Shown here in pieces: positions 7,019 through 12,382 of a stretch of DNA of 12,382 bases. The position numbers and the translations under genes were made by a program. Position 1 is the stretch's first letter. The number at the start of each line of letters is the position of its first letter. This DNA comes from Eubacterium sp. (GTDB taxonomy: Bacteria; Bacillota; Clostridia; Oscillospirales; Acutalibacteraceae): NCBI GenBank assembly GCA_017543415.1, contig JAFYGD010000197.1, positions 1 through 12,382 of the forward strand, written 5' to 3'. The notes under the pieces were generated by a model. That model ran no database searches. It saw only the letters and a list, made by a program, of their open reading frames with translations, and was not told where the DNA came from.

Positions 7019-9385
7019 TTATGATTTAAGGTCAATACCTTCTTCTTTAAGTGTAGAAATAATGCTGTCTGTAACGTCGGTTACTTCTTCCCTTGTAAGT
7101 GTTTTTTCGGGGTGTGAGAAAACAATTCTTGTTGTAATTGACTTTTCGTTCTTTTCCTCGTCCTCGTAAATATCCGTAACTTCAATGCCTTTTATAAGCT
7201 CGCACTTTGTATTTTTGATTGCCTTTGCAATCGGCGCAAACTTATCGGTAATAAAGGAAAGGTCAATTTCAATTCCGGGGAATTTGCTCGGCTCCTCGTA
7301 AACAATTGAAGCGTTTTTGATTTCGGCAAGCGCCTGAATATCAATCTCCGCATAAACGATAGCAGCCTTCTTGTCAATTTTCTTTGAAACGGTCGGATGA
7401 ACAATGCCTATTTCACCGATTACCTTCCCGTCGCAGATAACGCTGTTAAGGTTTCTTGGGTGCTGATAGCTGTGTTCAGCCTCTTTGCTTTCAAATGTAA
7501 GCGGCTTGTGCTTAAGGTCGTCAACAATAACGCTGAGCATATCGCTTAAAGCATAATAAACTGTTGAAACAACCGAAACCTTTGAATAAAGGGTAATTCC
7601 AAGCATTTTCTTTTCTTCGCAGAGGTTGTCTGAATCAATGCCCGTTACCGTTCTGCCTATTTCAAAAATTCCGAATTTCGGCGAGTAGCCGACGTTTGTC
7701 TTTACCTGGCAAAGCTGAGTCGGGATAATTGAACGCCTGATTGTTTCAATGTTCGGGTTTGTAGCGTTTGCAAGCTTAATAACGCCCTCGGGCTCAATGC
7801 CTATTGCCTTAAGCTCGTCATAGTAGTTCCAGACGTATGAGTGAAGCTCGTGAAGGGAATAACGCTTTACAAGGATGTCCTTAATCTTATCCTCGTCCGT
7901 CTTTTCCAACGTAGGTCTTACCGGATAAAGCGGTGAACGCGTTGTGTGAACGTCAAAGTTATCATATCCGTAAATACGGGTAATCTCTTCAATAATGTCC
8001 GCCTTCATCGTAACGTCCTTGGTAGCTCTCCAGCTCGGTACGGTTACGCTGAAGCTGCCGTTGCTTTCGCTTGCGGAAAAGCCGAGCGAATTAAGCGTGT
8101 CAACAATAGTGCCGTTGTCAATTTCAATTCCCGTGTATCTGTCAACAAACGCCTTGTCAAAATCAATTTTGATTTCGGGGTAGTGATAAGCATATTCGTC
8201 GGTAAGAGAGGAAACAACCTTAACTCCGCCGTCAGCGTCCTGAAGAAGCTTAACAAAACGCTCAATCGCAAGTACCGTAAGCTCGGGGTCAAGCGATTTT
8301 TCGTAACGCATTGAGCTGTCGGTTCTGTGTGCAAGACGAACGGTTGACTTACGGATTGAAGCCGCGTCAAAGGTTGCGCTTTCAAGCGTAAGGGTTGTGG
8401 TATCCTCAACAATTTCGGAATCAAGACCGCCCATAATACCTGCAATAGCAACAGGTTCGTCGCCGTTGCAAATCATAAGCGTGTCCGTGTCAATATTTCT
8501 TTCAACACCGTCAAGGGTGGTAAAGGTAAACGGCGCATCAAAACGCCTAACGCGGATGTTTTCAACCTTTCTGCTGTCAAATGCGTGCATCGGCTGACCG
8601 AGCTCAAGCATAAGGTAGTTGGTAAGGTCTGCAAGGAAGTTGATTGCCCTCATTCCGCAATAGTAAAGACGGATTCGCATATTAACGGGGGATACGTTTC
8701 TCTTGATGTTCTCAACCTGAAGGCAGGAATACCTGTGGCAGAGCGGGTCAAGAATTTTAATATCTACCGAAGGAAGATTGCTGTACTGAGCCGTGTCAAT
8801 TTTATCAATAGGCTTAAGCGGACGGCCCGCAAGCGCGGCAAATTCGCGTGCAATACCGTAATGTCCCCAAAGGTCGGGGCGGTTTGTGAGCGACTTGTTG
8901 TCAACCTCAAAAATTATATCGTCAATTTCGTAAATATCTTTAATATCGGTTCCGTTTGCAACATCGTCGGTAATTTCCATAATGCCGCTGTGGTCGTCTG
9001 AAATACCGATTTCCTTTTCGCTGCAGCACATACCGCAGCTCATATAACCTGCAAGCGGACGCGGAGTAATTTCAATTTCGCCTATTTTAGCGCCTACCTT
9101 TGCAAACGCTGTTTTCATACCGACTCTTACGTTAGGTGCGCCGCAAACAACGTCTGTAAGCTCGCTTTCGCCCGCGTCAACCTTCAGAAGGTGAAGCTTT
9201 TTGCTGTCGGGGTGGGGCTCAACCGATTTAATCTCCGCAACAACAACGCCCGAAAGGTCGCTGCCCTTGAAGAATATTTCGTTTTCAACCTCGGCTGTGG
9301 AGAGTGAAAACTGATTGATAAGCTTGATTTTGTCAAGACCCGTTAAATCAACAAAGTCCGAAATCCAGTTCATTGATAAAAACAT
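7019..9385 (-). CDS. pheT: Phenylalanyl-tRNA synthetase beta subunit
   Basis: This is the large subunit of the alpha2-beta2 enzyme that charges tRNA-Phe; it binds the tRNA and edits mischarged tyrosine. It is 788 residues, within the usual 780-810. Domains in order: N-terminal MNWISDFVDL; tRNA-binding EMAP/OB fold (about 40-150) with HPDSKKLHLLKVD and GMCCSEKEIG; B3/B4 editing domain with LGQPMHAFD (262-270), GIMGG (316-320) and ESATFD (335-340); B5 domain (about 400-475) ending in IIEEITRIYGYDNF; catalytic-like core (about 490-680) with IRRSIIPTQL and FGIFEIGR; C-terminal FDX-ACB anticodon-binding domain (from about 690) with SKFPGIEIDLSF. AAGGAG at 9400-9395 lies 9 nt before the ATG. It follows pheS by 17 nt in the same operon, so the T-box upstream of pheS controls both. 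No truncation or frameshift is seen. Confidence 0.97.
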   Translation of the reverse strand: MFLSMNWISDFVDLTGLDKIKLINQFSLSTAEVENEIFFKGSDLSGVVVAEIKSVEPHPDSKKLHLLKVDAGESELTDVVCGAPNVRVGMKTAFAKVGAKIGEIEITPRPLAGYMSCGMCCSEKEIGISDDHSGIMEITDDVANGTDIKDIYEIDDIIFEVDNKSLTNRPDLWGHYGIAREFAALAGRPLKPIDKIDTAQYSNLPSVDIKILDPLCHRYSCLQVENIKRNVSPVNMRIRLYYCGMRAINFLADLTNYLMLELGQPMHAFDSRKVENIRVRRFDAPFTFTTLDGVERNIDTDTLMICNGDEPVAIAGIMGGLDSEIVEDTTTLTLESATFDAASIRKSTVRLAHRTDSSMRYEKSLDPELTVLAIERFVKLLQDADGGVKVVSSLTDEYAYHYPEIKIDFDKAFVDRYTGIEIDNGTIVDTLNSLGFSASESNGSFSVTVPSWRATKDVTMKADIIEEITRIYGYDNFDVHTTRSPLYPVRPTLEKTDEDKIKDILVKRYSLHELHSYVWNYYDELKAIGIEPEGVIKLANATNPNIETIRRSIIPTQLCQVKTNVGYSPKFGIFEIGRTVTGIDSDNLCEEKKMLGITLYSKVSVVSTVYYALSDMLSVIVDDLKHKPLTFESKEAEHSYQHPRNLNSVICDGKVIGEIGIVHPTVSKKIDKKAAIVYAEIDIQALAEIKNASIVYEEPSKFPGIEIDLSFITDKFAPIAKAIKNTKCELIKGIEVTDIYEDEEKNEKSITTRIVFSHPEKTLTREEVTDVTDSIISTLKEEGIDLKS

Positions 9386-9402
9386 AATGTCACTCTCCTT
9401 TC

Positions 9403-10458
9403 TTAATCCTCGTCGTCCGTAAACTGACTCATAACCTTAAGGCTGCCGCTGTTAAGGTCGCGTATGTCGCTGATGCCGTATTTCATCATAACAAGCCTTG
9501 TTAAGCCTAAGCCAAACGCAAAGCCCGTGTATTCCTCGGGGTCAATTCCGCCCATTCGCAGAACCTCGGGGTGAATCATACCGCAGGGGCAAAGCTCAAG
9601 CCAACCGCTGTGCTTACAGGAGGAACAGCCCTCGCCGCCGCAGATAAGGCAGCTTATATCAAGCTCGAAGCCGGGTTCAACGAAGGGGAAGAAGCCCGGG
9701 CGAAGACGAACCTTGATGTCCTTTCTGAACACCTCGGAAAGCATGGTTTTCATAAAGTAAATAAGGTTTGAAATTGAAATGTCCTTATCTACCATCATGC
9801 CCTCCATCTGGAAGAAGGTATTTTCGTGACAGGCGTCCGTTGCCTCGTTTCTGAAGCAGCGGCCGGGGAATATTGCCTTAATCGGAACGCCGTCTTCAAC
9901 AAGCGGCTTTTTGTATTTTCTTAAAATAGCGTTCTGTGCAGCAGAGGTCTGGCTTTTTAAAAGCTGACCGTTTTCAAGGTAGTAGGTGTCCTGCATATCG
10001 CGCGCAGGGTGGTCCTTCGGAATGTTTACCGATTCAAAGCATTCGTAGTCGGTAACAACCTCGCTGTAATCCTCAACCGTAAAGCCCATTGATTTGAAAA
10101 TCTGCTCGCATTGGCGCTGAACAAGGGTAATCGGATGATATGAGCCTCTTTCAAGATTAGCCGGAATTGAAAGGTCAAATTCGGGCATGAGCTCAATTTC
10201 CTTTTGTACCTGAAGCTCCTTAAGCTCCGCCGTTTTTTCCGCAATCTTATCGGCAACGGCGCCCTTAAGCTCGTTCACCTTCTGACCGAAGGTTTTCTTT
10301 TCCTCGTTTGAAAGCTCGCGCATACCTTTAAGAAGGTCTGTAACAGAGCCCTTTTTGCCAAGGTAAGCAACTCTTATTCCCTCAAGCTCGCTTAAATCGT
10401 TAATTGAAGCAAGCTCTTTTTCAAATTGCTCCTTGAGTTCAAGAATTTTGTTAGCCAT
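9403..10458 (-). CDS. pheS: Phenylalanyl-tRNA synthetase alpha subunit
   Basis: This is the catalytic subunit of phenylalanyl-tRNA synthetase: it makes phenylalanyl-adenylate and transfers Phe to tRNA-Phe. It is 351 residues from the chosen ATG (10458). An N-terminal coiled coil (about 1-90) is typical of PheS and contacts tRNA. Class II motifs follow: HPARDMQDTYYL (150-161), motif 2 GRCFRNEATDACHENTFFQMEG (199-220, with Arg203 and the Gln217/Glu219 Phe-pocket pair) and motif 3 GFAFGLGLTRL (312-322, Arg321). Unusual points: the strongly conserved RTHTSPVQ motif reads KSQTSAAQ (168-175), placing Gln170 where His normally contacts substrate Phe; and there are six cysteines (270, 273, 278, 281, 290, 292), the last two in LELCPCGMIHP where the family usually has EILGAGMVHP. 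A further in-frame ATG at 10464 is rejected because the Shine-Dalgarno would be only one base away. It is expressed from a T-box-controlled promoter and followed by pheT. Confidence 0.96.
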   Translation of the reverse strand: MANKILELKEQFEKELASINDLSELEGIRVAYLGKKGSVTDLLKGMRELSNEEKKTFGQKVNELKGAVADKIAEKTAELKELQVQKEIELMPEFDLSIPANLERGSYHPITLVQRQCEQIFKSMGFTVEDYSEVVTDYECFESVNIPKDHPARDMQDTYYLENGQLLKSQTSAAQNAILRKYKKPLVEDGVPIKAIFPGRCFRNEATDACHENTFFQMEGMMVDKDISISNLIYFMKTMLSEVFRKDIKVRLRPGFFPFVEPGFELDISCLICGGEGCSSCKHSGWLELCPCGMIHPEVLRMGGIDPEEYTGFAFGLGLTRLVMMKYGISDIRDLNSGSLKVMSQFTDDED

Positions 10459-10465
10459 AATCATT

Positions 10466-10470
10466 CTCCT
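10466..10470 (-). promoter_or_regulatory. Ribosome binding site that sets the pheS start
   Basis: AGGAG (read on the - strand, 10470 to 10466) is 7 nt from ATG 10458 but only 1 nt from the alternative ATG 10464. This fixes the start at 10458, giving the normal PheS N-terminus MANKILELK. Confidence 0.85.
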
Positions 10471-10473
10471 AAT

Positions 10474-10498
10474 AAAAAATCCGCCTCATATGAGGCGG
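10474..10498 (-). terminator. T-box intrinsic terminator upstream of pheS
   Basis: The - strand reads CCGCCTCATATGAGGCGG (10498 to 10481), a perfect 18-nt inverted repeat, followed by A and six T (10479-10474). Its 5' arm shares CCG and CTC with the antiterminator, so the two structures exclude each other. It can also end transcripts arriving from the upstream membrane-protein gene. Confidence 0.92.
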
Positions 10499-10703
10499 AA
10501 AATATCCGTGGTACCACTCAAATTACAGTAATAATACTGTCACTCAACCGCTTTAACGCAGCGTAACGCCCTGCTTAGTTTCTCGCAGGGGGCTCGGGGG
10601 TTGAAATTCAAATTCGGCTCGTCATATGCTTTCACCGCCCGCATACTCTCTTATCGGATACCGAATTTTACTTACGCCTCTTCACAGCCGTAATAAATAT
10701 GTT
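10474..10703 (-). promoter_or_regulatory. Phenylalanine T-box riboswitch (pheST leader)
   Basis: This leader RNA senses uncharged tRNA-Phe and switches between termination and readthrough into pheST. The T-box core is TGAGTGGTACCACGG (10520 to 10506). Its UGGU bulge can pair with the ACCA end of tRNA, consistent with the usual A discriminator of tRNA-Phe. The antiterminator forms by CGGA pairing with UCCG, and GAG with CUC. In Stem I, AAATTCGG (10668-10661) pairs perfectly with CCGAATTT (10617-10610). AGTA (10672-10669) lies on the 5' side of the specifier loop, and GAATTTCAA on the 3' side carries the Phe codon UUC (10605-10603) followed by A, the expected purine. A distal hairpin TATGC/GCATA has GGTG in its loop (GNUG motif). 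Further hairpins CCCTGC/GCAGGG and ACAGTA/TACTGT fill the Stem II/III region. The 5' end is inferred from the promoter. Confidence 0.95.
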
Positions 10704-10709
10704 TTATAA

Positions 10710-10738
10710 ATTATAATATTATTATTTAGCGTTGTCAA
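10710..10738 (-). promoter_or_regulatory. Consensus sigma-A promoter for pheST
   Basis: On the - strand, TTGACA (10738-10733), a 17-nt spacer and TATAAT (10715-10710) form a perfect consensus pair. The -35 lies inside codons 497-499 (Leu-Asp-Asn) of the upstream membrane-protein gene and the spacer covers its stop codon. Transcription should start near 10703, giving a T-box leader of about 245 nt before pheS. Confidence 0.88.
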
Positions 10739-12227
10739 GTGATTTTTGCCTGAACATATAAATATAACTGTCTTTATATATCAGCTCATAATCTCCGTCG
10801 CTTAACAGTTCCTTGTAAAGATACGGTTCGTTTTTGTTAACGATAAGGTGGGTAAAGCCGTACTTTTTAGTAAACTCTTTGCAATCAAGCTCACCCCTAA
10901 TCATATCGTAGTATTCTTTCAGATAGTCAAATTCGTTATTGTTGTCCTTAAGATACAGTTCCGCTCTTCCGTCAATGTACGGGTGGTAACCTTTAAATTC
11001 CAAATACTGACCGTAGTCAAAACCGGTAAAAAGAACAATATCTTCCTTTTCATTGTCAAGAATTTCAACCGCCTTGTCAAGACTGTCGTATTCCGTGGGC
11101 TCCTTGCTGCCGCTGCCGCTAATATATACAGCAAAAGCGGCTCCGACACAAACGCATATTAAAAGTGAAACAAGAACAGCAAGCCTTGTTTTTTCTTTTT
11201 TTGTGCGCTTGCTTTCCGTTACGGTAAAACTGAAATCAAGGTCCTTAAGATAGTATGAATAAGCCGCAGGGGCGGTAATTATAAAAAGACCTATTGATTT
11301 GTAATTCATAACCGCAAGAATCAGAGTTCCGAAGAACAGAAGAACAAACCGCGTTTTAAAATTCTTATACCTTGTAATAACTGTTATAACAGCAACGGAA
11401 AGTATAAGAACGTAAAAAAGAATTCCGAAAACGTGGGTGGGCTTTGTAGGCTGCATTTCAAAAACAAGACCGTTAATCTCCTTGTAGCCGAAGGAGGTGA
11501 AAATATAGGTCATCGCCTTTATGCCGTAAGGGTTAATAAAGCCCATAGCAAAGCTTATAATTCCGGTAATAAGTAAAGCCCGGAAGCTGCAGCACGGCTT
11601 CTGTTCAAACTTTTTAAGCTTTATGGGAATTGATTCCGCCGCATAAGGCAAAGCAAGAACAAAAAGCATAAGCCACATTGAAGCGTGCGCGTTAATAAGA
11701 ACCAGCGAAACCGCGGGAATAATAACAAGATACGCCGCTTTTTTTGTTTTTACATAGCTTTCAAGTGCAAACAGCTCAAGCGCAAGAAGAACAAAGGTAA
11801 GCGCCTGCGGACGCGAGGTCATATATATTCCGCAAATGAATATATCCGCAATAAAAGCGCAGATTGCAGATGTAAACCAGTTGTCGCTTATAAGATAACA
11901 CAGCTTATACATCAGAACCATAAGCGCAGTGTAGCAAAGAGCAATAAAGGCGGCAATACCTATTGCTCCGAGCTTTGAGTACAGCTCATAGAAAACAACG
12001 TCAATAAGCCACTGCTGAACAATTATATCCATATTTGAATGCATGCTTAAAAAGTCCTTAAAAGGAAAGCCGTTGTTAACTATATATTCGCCCGTGGGAT
12101 ATAAAAAGTAAAAGTCGTTGTCAAGCGTTAAGGTTATCAGAAAATAACCTACAGCGGGAAGCAGTATTAATAAAAGCTTAAACTCCTTCGGTGCATCTTT
12201 AACGCTTATCTTTTTTGTGTTTTCCAT
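10722..12227 (-). CDS. Polytopic membrane protein, GT-C glycosyltransferase-like (function unknown)
   Basis: This 501-residue integral membrane protein has about 10-11 hydrophobic helices (roughly 17-35, 86-110, 117-136, 139-158, 164-178, 180-197, 217-236, 264-284, 292-308, 310-327, 347-369) and a hydrophilic C-terminal domain (about 370-501), probably extracytoplasmic. After the first helix, LDNDFYFLYPTGEYIVNNGFPFKDFLSMHSN (35-65) and QQWLIDVVFYELY (71-83) resemble the first outer loop of GT-C-type proteins, where an acidic residue binds the lipid-phosphate sugar donor. TSRPQ (137-141) precedes a helix, INAHASMW (178-185) follows, and YIDGRAELY (417-425) recalls a C-terminal motif seen in large GT-C-like hypothetical proteins. 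This resemblance is from memory of the fold family, so a sugar-transfer role is inference. AGGAGG (12238-12233) is 5 nt before the ATG. No terminator separates it from pheST except the T-box terminator. Confidence 0.85.
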   Translation of the reverse strand: MENTKKISVKDAPKEFKLLLILLPAVGYFLITLTLDNDFYFLYPTGEYIVNNGFPFKDFLSMHSNMDIIVQQWLIDVVFYELYSKLGAIGIAAFIALCYTALMVLMYKLCYLISDNWFTSAICAFIADIFICGIYMTSRPQALTFVLLALELFALESYVKTKKAAYLVIIPAVSLVLINAHASMWLMLFVLALPYAAESIPIKLKKFEQKPCCSFRALLITGIISFAMGFINPYGIKAMTYIFTSFGYKEINGLVFEMQPTKPTHVFGILFYVLILSVAVITVITRYKNFKTRFVLLFFGTLILAVMNYKSIGLFIITAPAAYSYYLKDLDFSFTVTESKRTKKEKTRLAVLVSLLICVCVGAAFAVYISGSGSKEPTEYDSLDKAVEILDNEKEDIVLFTGFDYGQYLEFKGYHPYIDGRAELYLKDNNNEFDYLKEYYDMIRGELDCKEFTKKYGFTHLIVNKNEPYLYKELLSDGDYELIYKDSYIYMFRQKSLDNAK

Positions 12228-12240
12228 AAGCCCCTCCTGA

Positions 12241-12258
12241 ATGATATAATTATATCAT
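12241..12258. repeat. 18-bp perfect palindrome over the -10 region
   Basis: ATGATATAATTATATCAT is its own reverse complement and spans the -10 and probable start point of the leftward promoter. It could be a repressor operator or just an AT-rich coincidence. It creates a TATAAT on both strands, but the + strand copy has no -35 at the right distance (TTCCAT). Confidence 0.6.
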
Positions 12259-12277
12259 AGCGTCAGGTAATTATCAA
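12249..12277 (-). promoter_or_regulatory. Sigma-A promoter of the GT-C-like membrane protein gene
   Basis: On the - strand, TTGATA (12277-12272, 5 of 6 matches), a 17-nt spacer and TATAAT (12254-12249), with TGA giving an extended -10. The start point is near 12242, leaving a very short leader of about 15 nt that contains the AGGAGG ribosome binding site. The -10 lies inside an 18-bp palindrome. Confidence 0.82.
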
Positions 12278-12323
12278 GGATGGGAAAAAGGCAATATATT
12301 TGAAAATAATTTTATAAAAGGTA

Positions 12324-12352
12324 TTGTATTTTTAAAAAAATCTGTTTATAAT
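12324..12352 (+). promoter_or_regulatory. Possible rightward promoter for a gene beyond the window
   Basis: TTGTAT (12324-12329), a 17-nt spacer and a perfect TATAAT (12347-12352) in an AT-rich stretch. The -35 matches only its TTG half. The region 12278-12382 holds no gene that I can support, so it is probably the divergent intergenic space between the membrane-protein gene and a + strand gene to the right. Confidence 0.45.
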
Positions 12353-12382
12353 GTATAGGAAATAATCTAATGTGGATTAATA

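Noticed and set aside
7946..9001. Several + strand open frames inside pheT
   Set aside because: They are antisense to an intact pheT with full domain content; low-complexity composition and lack of ribosome binding sites mark them as shadows.
10459..10464. ATG at 10464 as the pheS start
   Set aside because: The AGGAG would be one base from it; ATG 10458 has 7-nt spacing and gives the family-typical N-terminus.
11685..11978. + strand open frame rich in Lys, Arg and Asn
   Set aside because: It is the antisense of the membrane-protein gene; its basic composition is what the complement of hydrophobic codons gives.
12222..12250. Rightward promoter using the + strand TATAAT at 12245-12250
   Set aside because: The hexamer 17 nt upstream is TTCCAT, and the TATAAT arises only because the site is palindromic.
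1..12382. CRISPR array, transposase, phage genes, tRNA or rRNA genes, or a defence system
   Set aside because: No direct-repeat arrays, mobile-element proteins, inverted-repeat ends, rRNA sequences or tRNA cloverleaf motifs were seen. The tRNA-like signal near 10510 is the T-box core.

Overview
The window looks like a chromosomal segment of an anaerobic Firmicute, probably a clostridial gut-type bacterium related to Oscillospiraceae/Ruminococcaceae. This rests on moderate GC, strong AGGAG-type ribosome binding sites, near-consensus sigma-A promoters, a T-box leader before pheST, and the style of the proteins. No phage, transposon, CRISPR or plasmid signature was seen. Most of the content is housekeeping, and I found no convincing new multi-gene system.

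Left part, + strand (1-5608): the 3' half of glyA (serine hydroxymethyltransferase), a CDP-glycerol glycerophosphotransferase-family enzyme, a fold-type-I PLP aminotransferase, trpS and a cytosolic GH20 beta-N-acetylhexosaminidase. The genes are 2 nt apart, abutting, 12 nt apart and overlapping by 1 nt, so this is almost certainly one transcription unit whose promoter lies left of the window. A separate, perfect consensus promoter that starts inside the GH20 stop codon drives a membrane-embedded M28-type zinc peptidase (5670-6971).

Centre (6983-7016): a symmetric A-tract/8-bp stem/T-tract hairpin lies between the convergent peptidase gene and pheT, and can terminate transcription from both sides.

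Right part, - strand (7019-12277): reading leftward, a roughly 10-11-TM GT-C-like membrane protein with its own promoter, then a consensus promoter overlapping its last codons, then a phenylalanine T-box leader (UUC specifier, UGGU bulge, terminator), then pheS and pheT. The T-box should let uncharged tRNA-Phe switch on phenylalanyl-tRNA synthetase. It also lies where transcripts of the membrane-protein gene would end. The last 100 bases carry a possible rightward promoter for a gene outside the window.

Points worth a second look: the M28 peptidase whose catalytic domain is split by a transmembrane hairpin; an Asp-to-Ala change at the PLP-N1 aspartate of GlyA at the very edge of the sequence; substitutions in conserved substrate-binding motifs of PheS and TrpS; and an 18-bp perfect palindrome over a -10 box.
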